Shown here: positions 8,461 through 16,710 of the stretch, piece after piece
Layout of the letters: every line of letters begins with the position of its first letter
Numbering within the stretch: the stretch's first letter is position 1
Assembly: GCA_025345505.1 (NCBI GenBank)
Contig: JANVCC010009742.1
Coordinates: 3,352,714-3,416,713 of the forward strand
DNA: 64,000 bases
From: Todiramphus chloris collaris
Taxonomy: Eukaryota > Chordata > Aves > Coraciiformes > Alcedinidae
Direction: 5' to 3'
Made by a program: the position numbers and the translations under genes
The notes under the pieces: generated by a model
Told to the model about the DNA's origin: nothing
Seen by the model: only the letters and a program-made list of their open reading frames with translations
Database searches by the model: none

Positions 8461-9057
8461 TTGGCCAGAGCCACGCGGTTGACCCTTGTTTGCCATGGCG
8501 CCACACCGGCGGTCCGCACAGGTGCTTTCCCCGCCGACGAAGCGCTTGAACCCGGGGAAGCCCAAAACCTGCAGGCTATTGCCGGGCATTTGCGCCGTGC
8601 GCACCGTGTTTTGACCAGTCCGGCGCTGCGCGCCCGGCAAACCGCCGATGCCCTGGGTTTGGAATCCGTTGTCGATGCGGCGTTGGCGGATATCGATTAC
8701 GGGAAATGGGCGGGGAGGACGCTCGCCGCTGTCCACCAAGCCCACCCCGACGATGTGACGGACTGGATGAACAATCCCGCCTCGGCCCCGCATGGCGGCG
8801 AATCGATCCATGATTTTCTCGTCAGGATTGCAGATTGGATGAGCGCGCATATGCATGATGGCGGTCACACAATCGTGGTGACGCACGCTTCCGTCATTCG
8901 CGCCGCTGTTCTGAGCGTCTTGCAGGCACCGGATTCCGCATTTTGGCGCATCGATGTCGAGCCGCGCAGCTGTACCGAAATGAGCAGCGACGGCCGCCGG
9001 TGGATGCTTCGCGCTGCCGCCTGCGTGCCGCCGCGCCCAACAGGGATTCTGCCATGA
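8461..9057 (+). CDS. histidine phosphatase family protein with altered RHG motif
   Basis: The 198-residue protein has the phosphoglycerate-mutase-like fold: LTLVCHGAT at the N-terminus, TSPALRARQTADAL, a short D-IDYGKWAG segment and VVTHASVIRAAV with the second catalytic His. The usual RHG is CHG here: the phosphate-binding arginine is replaced by cysteine, while the His is kept. The gene is divergent from the cbtBA riboswitch, so a role in cobamide metabolism (alpha-ribazole phosphate-type dephosphorylation) is possible but unproven. TTG 8461 is preferred because a GAGGG box sits five bases upstream; an ATG at 8407 is in frame but overlaps the divergent promoter. Confidence 0.75.
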   Translation: MARATRLTLVCHGATPAVRTGAFPADEALEPGEAQNLQAIAGHLRRAHRVLTSPALRARQTADALGLESVVDAALADIDYGKWAGRTLAAVHQAHPDDVTDWMNNPASAPHGGESIHDFLVRIADWMSAHMHDGGHTIVVTHASVIRAAVLSVLQAPDSAFWRIDVEPRSCTEMSSDGRRWMLRAAACVPPRPTGILP

Positions 9058-9143
9058 TCCCGGCAAAAATCAGGCTTAGCTTTCGCCGCGCGGTCACACC
9101 CTTTCTCCGGATCCGTCAAATCCGCCCGCTCACAGGAGTTCTC

Positions 9144-9515
9144 ATGTCACGGCTCATTCGTATTTTTGCTGTCGCAACCGTCCTCAATGCCGGCCTGTTG
9201 GGGCAGGTATTGGCGCACGCCCATCTTGAATCGGCAGTTCCGGCCGAAAACGCCATCGTGAAGGTCTCGCCCGTCGAGATCGATCTGACGTTTTCCGAGG
9301 GTTTGAACCTGAAATTTTCAGGCGCAACGATCACCGGTCCGGGCAAGGCGACCGTATCGACGGGACAGGCCAAACTGTCGATCAACGACCACAAGACACT
9401 GGTCATTCCGCTGTCGGCACCCCTCGCGTCGGGGGAATATACCGTGAACTGGACCGCACTTTCCACCGACGGTCACAAGACCAAGGGCAGCTATACATTC
9501 ACCGTCAAACCCTGA
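9144..9515 (+). CDS. copC: CopC-like periplasmic copper-binding protein
   Basis: The 123-residue protein has a signal peptide (about residues 1-24, ending VLAHA). The mature protein begins HAHLESAVPAENAIV, the CopC family start whose first histidine takes part in Cu(II) binding. Other family features are PVEIDLTFSEGLNLKFSGATI and the C-terminal YTVNWTALSTDGHKTKGSYTFTV containing the second conserved His. A CAGGAG box precedes ATG 9144. The stop shares one base with the copD start, so the pair is co-translated. Role: handing periplasmic copper to CopD or buffering it. Confidence 0.9.
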   Translation: MSRLIRIFAVATVLNAGLLGQVLAHAHLESAVPAENAIVKVSPVEIDLTFSEGLNLKFSGATITGPGKATVSTGQAKLSINDHKTLVIPLSAPLASGEYTVNWTALSTDGHKTKGSYTFTVKP

Positions 9516-10399
9516 TGGGGTTGGAGACCACGCTTGTTCTGTGCAGGTTCGTGCACAATGCATCCACGATGTTCCTGTGGGGCGCGTTTGCCTATCTCGC
9601 ACTGCTTGTGCCCAAACCTCTGGCGCTGGAGATCGGTGAGCGCCTGCGTCCTGCGAGCGTCATCGCGGTCTTTCTGGCTATCGGAACGATCTTTGCTGCG
9701 CTGCCGCTGCAGGCTGGAATGATCGGGCAGGGCTGGAGCGATGCCGTCGATCTCGGAACCATCCGGGACGTGCTGTTTGAGACAAGCGTTGGCCGCGGCT
9801 GGGCGATACAGGTCGCCGCCGCCCTGCTTTTGTTGCCCGCATTGGCTCTGTCGCCACGCCGCGCGCACATCGCTCTTGCCATGGCTTCGGGACTGCTTCT
9901 GGCAAGCCTGGCATTTTCCGGCCATGCCACAATGCGGGAGAGCTGGATTGGCGCGGCCCACCGTTTCAACGATATGGTGCATGTGCTCTCGGGCGGCGCG
10001 TGGATCGGAGCGCTGATACCGGTTATGCTGATCCTTGGCCGGTTGCGCCAGGCGGAATGGCGTGTGGCTGCGCAAACGGCGCTGATGCGGTTTTCGTCGG
10101 TCGGTCATGCGGCCGTCGCACTGGTGATTGCATCCGGCGTGGTCAATACCACGCTCGTCCTTCGACGTCTGCCGGCTGATTGGACATCCCCCTATCAGGC
10201 CTTGCTGGCGCTGAAGATCACTCTGGTTGTGGTGCTGACCGGACTGGCCCTGATCAACCGGTATGTTTTCGTTCCGCGGATGCGCACCAGCGAGGCAGGT
10301 TCCATGCGCGCCATACGGCTCGGAACCCTGACGGAGATCGCACTGGGCATTGTCGTGCTCGGGCTGGTTGCCTGGTTTGGCATGCTCGAACCTGTCTAG
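9515..10399 (+). CDS. copD: CopD family copper-resistance/uptake membrane protein
   Basis: The 294-residue protein has about eight hydrophobic segments and matches CopD: an N-terminal CRFVHNASTMFLWGAFAYLALL helix with His, FSGHATMRESWIGAAHRFNDMVHVLSGGAWIGALIPV in the middle with several membrane histidines, and a C-terminal ALKITLVVVLTGLALINRYVFVPRM. It probably moves copper across the inner membrane together with CopC. The start codon overlaps the copC stop (TGATG). Confidence 0.88.
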   Translation: MGLETTLVLCRFVHNASTMFLWGAFAYLALLVPKPLALEIGERLRPASVIAVFLAIGTIFAALPLQAGMIGQGWSDAVDLGTIRDVLFETSVGRGWAIQVAAALLLLPALALSPRRAHIALAMASGLLLASLAFSGHATMRESWIGAAHRFNDMVHVLSGGAWIGALIPVMLILGRLRQAEWRVAAQTALMRFSSVGHAAVALVIASGVVNTTLVLRRLPADWTSPYQALLALKITLVVVLTGLALINRYVFVPRMRTSEAGSMRAIRLGTLTEIALGIVVLGLVAWFGMLEPV

Positions 10400-10491
10400 G
10401 TCGAAAAACGTGAGGGCCATGTCACGTTCGATTGGGCTGTCTCGTCTTGGTGGCGCAAGAGCAATTGCAGGCAATGACAGGAGACAGACAC

Positions 10492-11232
10492 GTGATCAGG
10501 AATATCTTTCTCGCAGGCGCCAGCGGCGCCGTTGGCAGGCGGCTCGCACCGCTGTTGGTGGAGGCCGGATATGTGGTGACCGGCACCACGCGAAGCGCCG
10601 AGAAGGCCGCTTCCTTGCGCCAGATCGGGGTTGAGCCGGCCATTGTCGATGTCTTCGATGCCGAAAAACTCAAATCCGTTGTGGCTGAGGCCGCGCCCGA
10701 TGTGATCATACATCAGCTCACGGATTTGCCGCATGGCGTCAGTCCAGCGGCGATGAAGGATTTCATCAGCCGTAATGCCCGCATCCGCAGCGAGGGGACC
10801 GCCAATCTCGTACAGGCGGCAAAAGCCGCGGGTGTCGGGCGTATCATCGCGCAGAGCATCGCCTGGGCCTACGCGCCGAAAACCGGTGTGTTCATCGAGA
10901 CGGACCCGCTTGATCTGCACGCGGACGAACCCCGCGCGACGACCGTTGCCGGTGTCGCGGCCATGGAACAGGCTGTGTTGAACGAGCCGGGCATGGAGGG
11001 CATTGTCCTGCGCTACGGCTTTTTCTACGGGCCGGGGACCGGTGTCGATATGCCGGCCAATCCTGATTTGCGCGTCCATGTCGATGCGGCCGCCAGCGCG
11101 GCGCTCAGGGCTATCGAGCGCGGTGCAAGCGGCGCCTACAATGTTACCGAGACAGACATTGTCGCCAGCAGCGGGAAAGCCCGCAATGCGCTCGGCTGGG
11201 ACGCCGCATTCCGCATTGACGGCCGCCCGTAG
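10492..11232 (+). CDS. NAD(P)-dependent epimerase/dehydratase-like protein
   Basis: The 246-residue protein begins with a Rossmann motif, IFLAGASGAVGRRLAPLLVEAG (GxxGxxG), followed by TRSAEKA and PDVIIHQLTDLP, as in atypical extended short-chain dehydrogenases of the NAD-dependent epimerase family. The catalytic Tyr is not obvious in the usual YxxxK spacing; AYAPKTGVF lies near the expected place. The substrate is unknown. GTG 10492 with GGAG upstream is preferred; ATG 10474 and an earlier TTG also open the frame. It follows copD by about 90 bp and looks monocistronic. Confidence 0.8.
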   Translation: MIRNIFLAGASGAVGRRLAPLLVEAGYVVTGTTRSAEKAASLRQIGVEPAIVDVFDAEKLKSVVAEAAPDVIIHQLTDLPHGVSPAAMKDFISRNARIRSEGTANLVQAAKAAGVGRIIAQSIAWAYAPKTGVFIETDPLDLHADEPRATTVAGVAAMEQAVLNEPGMEGIVLRYGFFYGPGTGVDMPANPDLRVHVDAAASAALRAIERGASGAYNVTETDIVASSGKARNALGWDAAFRIDGRP

Positions 11233-11429
11233 ATCCTCGCGATACCAGGCGCGTGGCGAATCGACAGACGCCTCCCACAGAGTTGGGAGACGGGCAAAGC
11301 GCAATCTGGTTCTAGCACAGGTGGCAGAACCGGAATCCGGTGCCCGTTTTGACGGGAGTTTTAACCGTGCTTTCGTTTCAGCTTGGGATGCCATGCCCTA
11401 TGCTGTGGCCAATCGTCAAAGAATGGCCC

Positions 11430-11837
11430 ATGAAAAACGTGTCCGACCTGAACAGCAAATCTGCCGGCCGCGCCGGCAAGAATACGTTGGAAGAGCAAAG
11501 CAGGCAGGCTTTCCTCTCCAGCGCAGCCGGGCGTTCATCGAAAGCGGTAAAGCGCACAATGAGCCAGTATTTCAAGAGCTTGTCGGATGTTGATGCGGCC
11601 AGACATCACGTGGAGAAGGCCAGGCGCACCGCCGATGACAGCTTGAACCGGGCCAAAGCTGCACCAAAACCGCATGAAATCACCAACCCGGCCTTTGTTG
11701 CGCTGTTCGAGGCGCACCAGCATGACCGGGAGGTGCTTTTTGCTGCCATGCGCGCGCTTGACCGGGCTCAGGAAATGCTGCAATCGGAGGCAGAAAAGAC
11801 GGCATTTTTTGCCAGGGATGACGATCAGCCGCGCTGA
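11430..11837 (+). CDS. hypothetical helical protein
   Basis: The 135-residue protein is highly charged and mostly helical, with no membrane segment and no recognised family. The middle (AVKRTMSQYFKSLSDVDAARHHVEKARRTADDSLNRAK) looks like a coiled coil, and a second amphipathic helix lies near the C-terminus. ATG 11430 is a guess, as the frame opens at 11340. It stands alone between the epimerase-like gene and the secreted EF-hand-like protein. The Ala/Arg/Lys-rich composition is like many small cytosolic rhizobial proteins. Confidence 0.5.
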   Translation: MKNVSDLNSKSAGRAGKNTLEEQSRQAFLSSAAGRSSKAVKRTMSQYFKSLSDVDAARHHVEKARRTADDSLNRAKAAPKPHEITNPAFVALFEAHQHDREVLFAAMRALDRAQEMLQSEAEKTAFFARDDDQPR

Positions 11838-11949
11838 AAGTTGCAATCTATAGGTGAATAAGCACACCGCAAGATTGTATTTTACAGACTTTTGCTTTCC
11901 GTCGGCCTATCAATCCGCTGTTCGATGTCATCAACAACGGAAAATCTGC

Positions 11950-13203
11950 GTGAAAAAACTCATTTCCCTGATCATGGCGGCAAGTTTTGCCTGCTTCGCT
12001 TTTTCAGCAGCAGCGCGGGCAGACAATGCCGCGACCGAGCTGTTCCAGAAATATCTCGCCAATGGCCGTATCGGCGAGGCCGACGAGCAACTGCTGGCCT
12101 TGGCGACGAAGGCGACGAACAATGCCGATGCGCAGCTGGGGCTGGGCCTTGTGCGCACCGCCCGCGCGTTCGAAAAGCTGGCCCAATCGCTTTACAAACA
12201 TGGATTTGGTTCGAAATCGGATGGCTATGAATTGTATCTGGGGCTGGGCGCCAGCCAAATCGCCAGAAACGGCAATCCGGAACCCATCACCTATGAGCAG
12301 TTCCGCGGTATTCTCGCAACGTTCATTGCCGATCTCGATTCTGCCGACAAGGCACTTGCCTCCGTTGGCGACAAGCCGGCAAAGCTGAAGGTCGATCTTT
12401 CCGTTGCCCGGTTTGACTGGAACGGCGATGGCAAGGTTGGACCGGAAGACCATATCGGCCGTGCCATTTCGGATACCAATGAAAACGGCGATCCCCTGCC
12501 TTTCATTGTCGGCTTCGACACCGCCGATGCGAAATGGCTGCAAGGCTATGACAATCTGCTGATGGCCGTCGCCAAGGCTTGGCTTTCCCATGATTTTTCC
12601 GAAAGCTGGAACAGCAGCTTCAGCGTGGTGTTTCCCCGCGCTGTCTCGACCATGTCGGCGGTCAACGGCAGAGGCGCGGACGAATATACGATGTTCGGGG
12701 TGAACAAAGCACAGGCCGATGACATCGCCGATTTCATAACCCTCATTCACACCATCCGCTGGCCGGTTGCCGATACGGCGATGTGGAGCGATGTGCGTGT
12801 TCACCTGAAAAAGGTCATTGCACTCAACCGGGAAACCTGGGCTCTCATCGACAAGGAAACCGACGACGATCATGAATGGCTGCCCGGCCCGAAGCAGAAG
12901 AGCGGCGTGCTGCCATCCTTCAATGTCACGCAGGAGCGCATCCAGGCCTGGCTCGCGGTATTGTCGCAATTCGAGGCGGCCCTTGACGGCAAGATCCTCA
13001 TTCCCCATTGGCGCTTTGACAAAGGCGTCAATCTGGCCAAGGTTTTCGACGATCCAAAGCCGTTTGATTTCATCCTCTGGCTCACCGGTCCGGCTGCCGT
13101 GCCGTATCTTGAGGACGGCCCGGCGATGAGCAGCGGCGAATGGAACCAGATCACGGCGATCTTCGAAGGAAATTTCGCCTCTTACGCCTTCTATTTCAAT
13201 TAG
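11950..13203 (+). CDS. hypothetical secreted protein with one EF-hand-like calcium loop
   Basis: The 417-residue protein has a clear signal peptide (KKLISLIMAASFACFAFSAAARA) cut before DNAATELF. The N-terminal part resembles a TPR-like helical repeat (GRIGEADEQLLALATKATNNADAQLGLGLVRTARAFEKLAQ). A DWNGDGKVGPED segment near residue 160 has the D-x-N-x-D-G spacing of an EF-hand/dockerin-type calcium loop. The C-terminal half is rich in Trp and has no known domain. The start is GTG 11950, fixed by the signal peptide. No enzymatic function can be assigned. Confidence 0.7.
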   Translation: MKKLISLIMAASFACFAFSAAARADNAATELFQKYLANGRIGEADEQLLALATKATNNADAQLGLGLVRTARAFEKLAQSLYKHGFGSKSDGYELYLGLGASQIARNGNPEPITYEQFRGILATFIADLDSADKALASVGDKPAKLKVDLSVARFDWNGDGKVGPEDHIGRAISDTNENGDPLPFIVGFDTADAKWLQGYDNLLMAVAKAWLSHDFSESWNSSFSVVFPRAVSTMSAVNGRGADEYTMFGVNKAQADDIADFITLIHTIRWPVADTAMWSDVRVHLKKVIALNRETWALIDKETDDDHEWLPGPKQKSGVLPSFNVTQERIQAWLAVLSQFEAALDGKILIPHWRFDKGVNLAKVFDDPKPFDFILWLTGPAAVPYLEDGPAMSSGEWNQITAIFEGNFASYAFYFN

Positions 13204-13422
13204 AATAAAGCCGTTCGGGTGTCGGCCGATGGCAATCGTTGGCCGATCTCGTGACGAGTAATGAGGGCGGGCGCTTCTTCAAGCCTTAAACTTGTGCCGT
13301 TGCGGTCTATATGTATCAAGGACGCACCGCGGCGTGCGTTCACGATCTTGCGCGCGTTCCATGCGCAACAGACGTTCCCGACTTTCATCGAATACTCCAA
13401 TTCAAACGAAAGAACTGTGACA

Positions 13423-14298
13423 ATGTCCCAATCCATTGCATCCCAATCCGGTACATTCAGAATTGGCGGCGATATCGAAATCAATCGTCTTGGCTTTGGC
13501 GCCATGCGCATCACTGGCCGTGGTATCTGGGGGGAGCCCGCCGACAAGCCGGAAGCTATCCGCACGTTGCAGCGCCTGCCGGACCTTGGCGTGAACTTCA
13601 TCGATACGGCAAATTCCTATGGTCCGGATGTTTCGGAACTTCTGATCAAGGAAGCCCTTCATCCCTATGGCGATATTCTCGTCGCCACCAAGGCTGGCCT
13701 TACGCGCGAGGGGCCGGACCGTTGGACGCCGAAGGGTGATCCGAAATACCTGATCGATGAGGCGCATAAGAGCCTTCGCCAGCTTGGTGTTGATCAGATC
13801 GGTCTCTGGCAACTGCATCGGATCGACTCGAAAGTGCCGCGTGACGAGCAGTTCGGCGCTGTGAAATCGCTGCTCGACGCGGGTGTGATCCGCCACGCCG
13901 GACTGAGCGAGGTGTCTGTTGAAGAGATCAAGGCCGCTTCGAAATTCTTCAAGGTGGCGACCGTGCAGAACCGCTACAATCTCGTTGATCGCGCAAGCGA
14001 GGATGTCGTGGATTACTGCACGCAGAACGGAATCGGCTTCATACCCTGGTTCCCGCTGGCTGCCGGAGATCTGGCAAAGCCAGGCTCGTTGCTGGACACC
14101 ATCGCTGCCCATCACAAGGCGACGCCGGGCCAGATCGCCCTGGCATGGGTGCTCAAGCGCAGCCCGGTCATTTTGCCCATACCGGGAACATCCAAGGTCA
14201 GGCACCTTGAGGAAAACGTCGATGCCGCGAGGATCAGCCTCTCAGATGAGGAATTCAGCGCGCTTGACCGGGAAGGCAAGGCACACGCCGGACGATAG
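13423..14298 (+). CDS. aldo/keto reductase
   Basis: The 291-residue NADPH-dependent oxidoreductase is a complete (alpha/beta)8 barrel. The catalytic tetrad is present: Asp and Tyr in [11 protein letters not shown], Lys in [12 protein letters not shown] and His in [19 protein letters not shown] at the N-terminus and [16 protein letters not shown] at the C-terminus (cofactor site) match the bacterial oxidoreductase subgroup of AKRs. ATG 13423 was chosen; the frame is open to 13261 but the family start fits here. A strong terminator follows at 14319. The substrate cannot be predicted. Confidence 0.92.
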   Translation: MSQSIASQSGTFRIGGDIEINRLGFGAMRITGRGIWGEPADKPEAIRTLQRLPDLGVNFIDTANSYGPDVSELLIKEALHPYGDILVATKAGLTREGPDRWTPKGDPKYLIDEAHKSLRQLGVDQIGLWQLHRIDSKVPRDEQFGAVKSLLDAGVIRHAGLSEVSVEEIKAASKFFKVATVQNRYNLVDRASEDVVDYCTQNGIGFIPWFPLAAGDLAKPGSLLDTIAAHHKATPGQIALAWVLKRSPVILPIPGTSKVRHLEENVDAARISLSDEEFSALDREGKAHAGR

Positions 14299-14318
14299 AT
14301 TTCCTTGGGAAAACGCAG

Positions 14319-14350
14319 AAAAGGCCCGGTTTTCCGGGCCTTTTTCTTTT
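14319..14350 (+). terminator. Rho-independent terminator after the aldo/keto reductase gene
   Basis: 11-bp perfect arms (AAAAGGCCCGG / CCGGGCCTTTT) enclose a TTTT loop and are followed by TTCTTTT. It lies 20 bp after the stop codon. Confidence 0.92.
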
Positions 14351-14407
14351 GCTTCTTGTAAACAGCATTCGCCCGTCTAAAGTGCGGCAAACAACAGGAG
14401 AAACGCC

Positions 14408-14614
14408 ATGAAGATCAGTGCACGCAATCGGCTGAAAGGGACAGTTGTCGAAGTGACAAAGGGGGCAACGACGGCCCATGTCCGCATCGATGTCGGCGGT
14501 TCAATCGTCACGGCATCAATCACCAACGAAGCCGTTGACGAGTTGCAGCTGAAGGTTGGCGACAGTGCCTATGCCGTCGTCAAGGCTTCCGACGTCATGG
14601 TCGCCGTTGACTGA
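14408..14614 (+). CDS. molbindin: single Mop-domain molybdate-binding protein
   Basis: The 68-residue protein is a single TOBE/Mop domain: MKISARNRLKGTVVEVTKGATTAHVRIDVGGSIVTASITNEAVDELQLKVGD-type sequence ending in VKASDVMVAVD. Such stand-alone Mops assemble as hexamers that store or buffer molybdate in the cytoplasm. An AGGAG box lies 7 bp upstream of the ATG. It forms its own transcription unit between two terminators. Confidence 0.93.
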   Translation: MKISARNRLKGTVVEVTKGATTAHVRIDVGGSIVTASITNEAVDELQLKVGDSAYAVVKASDVMVAVD

Positions 14615-14638
14615 TTGACCAGTCACGCCGGCAATGAA

Positions 14639-14668
14639 GGTGCCCGTTCGCGGGCACTTTCCGTTTGT
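14639..14668 (+). terminator. terminator after the molbindin gene
   Basis: A 7-bp GC-rich stem (GTGCCCG/CGGGCAC, 14640-14657) is closed by a TTCG tetraloop and followed by a T-rich tail. It is positioned 25 bp after the stop. Confidence 0.75.
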
Positions 14669-14693
14669 GCCGACAACCGCTTGCCTTTTAATG

Positions 14694-14722
14694 TTGACTG
14701 AGTCAATACTCAAGCCAGTCAA
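14694..14722 (+). promoter_or_regulatory. palindromic operator upstream of the MarR/GNAT gene
   Basis: TTGACT-G-AGTCAA at 14694-14706 is a perfect 13-bp palindrome, and a further AGTCAA half-site follows at 14717-14722. It lies 20-45 bp before the start codon of a MarR-type regulator and overlaps a possible -35 element (TTGACT). Autoregulation through this site is an inference from position and symmetry. Confidence 0.6.
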
Positions 14723-14740
14723 CAGCAAAGGAATGGGCCG

Positions 14741-15676
14741 ATGTCGGAACCGGTCGCAGAAATACGCACGTTCAATCGCTTCTACACCCACATTATCGGC
14801 CTCTTGGATGAGCATCTGACCGACAGTCCGTTTTCGCTTCCCGAAGCGCGCATTCTCTATGAACTTGCCAATAATGACACCGTCAAAACGGCTGCCGACC
14901 TCTCGCGGATACTCGATATGGACACCGCGCAGATCAGCCGGATACTGGCGCGGTTCAAAGCGCGCCAGCTTGTCTGCAGTACGGTCAGCACCGATCATGC
15001 CAAGCTGCGTATTCTCTCGCTGACGCCGGAGGGGCAGGCTGCCTTCGCAGCGCTGGACCGAAGCGCAATCGACAGGGCCAATGCGGTGCTTGCGCCGCTC
15101 GATACAGCCCGTGTCAGCCGCTTGACCCAATCCATGCGCGAGATCCGCTCCATACTGGACAATCGATCCGAAACGGTCAGCCCGGCTCCGGCCTACATCT
15201 TGCGGGCTCCCAGGGCAGGTGATCTTGGCCTGGTCGTTCACAGGCAGGCCTATCTTTACAACAAGGAATACAATCTGGATTGGACGTTTGAAGGTCTGAT
15301 CGCCGGCATCATGTCCGGGTTCATCGCAAACTTCGATCCGGCACGGGAGCAGGCGTGGATTGCCGACCGGAATGGTGAAATTGCCGGGTCGGTCTTTCTC
15401 ATGCGCACGGACGACCCGCAGGTCGGCAAATTGCGTATGCTCTATGTGGAACCGTCAGCGCGGGGATTGGGCATCGGCTCGGCGCTTGTTGCCGCCTGCA
15501 TCGAGCGGGCGCGGGCGGTCGGCTATCACAAGCTTACCCTCTGGACAAATGACTTTCTGCTTTCGGCCCGGCGCATTTATCAGGACGCGGGATTCAAGCT
15601 CATGGAGGAAGAACGGCACCATTCGTTCGGGCACGACCTTGTCGGCCAGACGTGGACACTTGATCTGCGGGCGTAA
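14741..15676 (+). CDS. MarR-type HTH regulator fused to a GNAT N-acetyltransferase
   Basis: The 311-residue protein has two domains. Residues 1-145 are a MarR winged helix: FSLPEARILYELAN, TAADLSRILDMDTAQISRILARFKARQLV and a wing ending RILSLTPEG. Residues 155-311 are a GNAT domain with LRMLYVEPSARGLGIGSALVAACIERARAVGY, the acetyl-CoA-binding R-x-x-G-x-G/A motif (here ARGLGIG). Such fusions are a known bacterial architecture and probably couple sensing and acetylation of a small molecule. A palindromic operator precedes the gene. The substrate is unknown. Confidence 0.88.
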   Translation: MSEPVAEIRTFNRFYTHIIGLLDEHLTDSPFSLPEARILYELANNDTVKTAADLSRILDMDTAQISRILARFKARQLVCSTVSTDHAKLRILSLTPEGQAAFAALDRSAIDRANAVLAPLDTARVSRLTQSMREIRSILDNRSETVSPAPAYILRAPRAGDLGLVVHRQAYLYNKEYNLDWTFEGLIAGIMSGFIANFDPAREQAWIADRNGEIAGSVFLMRTDDPQVGKLRMLYVEPSARGLGIGSALVAACIERARAVGYHKLTLWTNDFLLSARRIYQDAGFKLMEEERHHSFGHDLVGQTWTLDLRA

Positions 15677-15688
15677 TGAGTGCTGACC

Positions 15689-16015
15689 CTAGGACTTGAC
15701 GCGGCGCAGAAGCTCGCGGGCAATCTGCAGCACATCCTTTTCGCGGATGCTCACCGTGACATCTTCGACATCGTCGATGGTTTCGCCGGCAACCAGCCGG
15801 ATCGGGTTATGGCCCTTGGCAACAATCATTGTCTGTACCCGGCGCGGAATGGCCGGCAACAGGAAGCGTTTGACGCATTCGACCAAGACCTCGCGCTTGT
15901 TGGGTGCCAGCTTGCCGAGTTTTTCGCGCAGCAGCGCGCCAAACATATTGCCGTCGGCAAAACCAAATTTGCTATCAAGATCAAAGGCATGCAATTGATA
16001 TTCAAAGTGAGCCAT
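15689..16015 (-). CDS. hypothetical small protein
   Basis: The 108-residue cytosolic protein begins MAHFEYQLHAFDLDSKFGFADGNMFGALLREKLGKL and ends with a run of basic residues (LLRRVKS). I do not recognise a family. The ATG at 16015 follows a GGGAGAG box and gives a compact alpha/beta protein. The frame remains open to 16192, but nothing supports a longer form. It converges with the MarR/GNAT gene, leaving only 12 bp between the two stops. Confidence 0.65.
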   Translation of the reverse strand: MAHFEYQLHAFDLDSKFGFADGNMFGALLREKLGKLAPNKREVLVECVKRFLLPAIPRRVQTMIVAKGHNPIRLVAGETIDDVEDVTVSIREKDVLQIARELLRRVKS

Positions 16016-16320
16016 GTTGCTCTCCCATGGGCGTCCGTCCGTGGTGCCAGATTGCGACGCCTTATCGTTTCCAGAGATATGGTGCGTGACCCGAAGGTTT
16101 TCACGTTCTTTTTGCCAATCGACACCAGATATTACAATGAGCCGGAAATCTTGATAATTCAATTGGTCTTTAGACGGGGCTTTCATTGTCACGGCGCGCC
16201 GGGTAGGTTACAGGAACTCTATCTGCGGCGCCGCGCGATGCGGTGCGTTGTAGCGTGAACGGCAGGTGCCGGGCGCGCCTCCGGCAGATCCAAAACGACC
16301 CATACAAGGACTACCCCGGT
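16016..16320. other. intergenic region between two divergent small genes
   Basis: This is about 305 bp with no supported gene. It should hold the promoters for the minus-strand 108-residue protein and the plus-strand DUF6481 gene. No repeat or strong palindrome stands out. Confidence 0.4.
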
Positions 16321-16683
16321 TTGAAACATCTCAATGAATTCGCTGATCGCCGCAAAGCGGCGGCCGAGGCCAAGCAACTGCTTCTCAAAAAGTTCGAAAA
16401 AGCACCCAAGCCAACCGACCCGGAGGTGCAGGCAAAACGCGCAGAACGGGAAGCCATTGCGGCGGCACGTGCGGCACGGCAGGCAGAACGCGAGCGCGTA
16501 AAGCAGGAAGAGCGGGACCGCAAGCTTGCCGAGGCGGCAGCCGTGGCAGAGGCAGCAGAAGCCGCCGCAAAGGCGCTTCAGGCCGAGTCAAGCAACCGGA
16601 TCGCCCGCGTCATCGCCGATGAGGCCGAGCGCAAGGCGGAACGCGATCGCCGCTACGCTGCCCGCAAGGCAAGACAGCGCTAA
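16321..16683 (+). CDS. DUF6481 family protein (Ala/Glu/Lys/Arg-rich helical protein)
   Basis: The 120-residue protein is almost entirely one charged helix. It opens KHLNEFADRRKAAAEAKQLLLKKFEKAPKPTDPEV, as DUF6481 proteins do, and continues with long Glu/Arg/Ala repeats (EREAIAAARAARQAERERVKQEERDRK). No function is known for the family. TTG 16321 is chosen because family members begin at this point and an AAGGA box lies about 10 bases upstream; an ATG at 16243 is also in frame. Confidence 0.75.
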   Translation: MKHLNEFADRRKAAAEAKQLLLKKFEKAPKPTDPEVQAKRAEREAIAAARAARQAERERVKQEERDRKLAEAAAVAEAAEAAAKALQAESSNRIARVIADEAERKAERDRRYAARKARQR

Positions 16684-16710
16684 CGGCTTTTTACTCCAAG
16701 GGTTCTGACC

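Noticed and set aside
9491-10474. 327-codon open frame on the minus strand
   Set aside because: It is antisense to copD; the product is Gln/Arg/His-rich without domain or membrane features.
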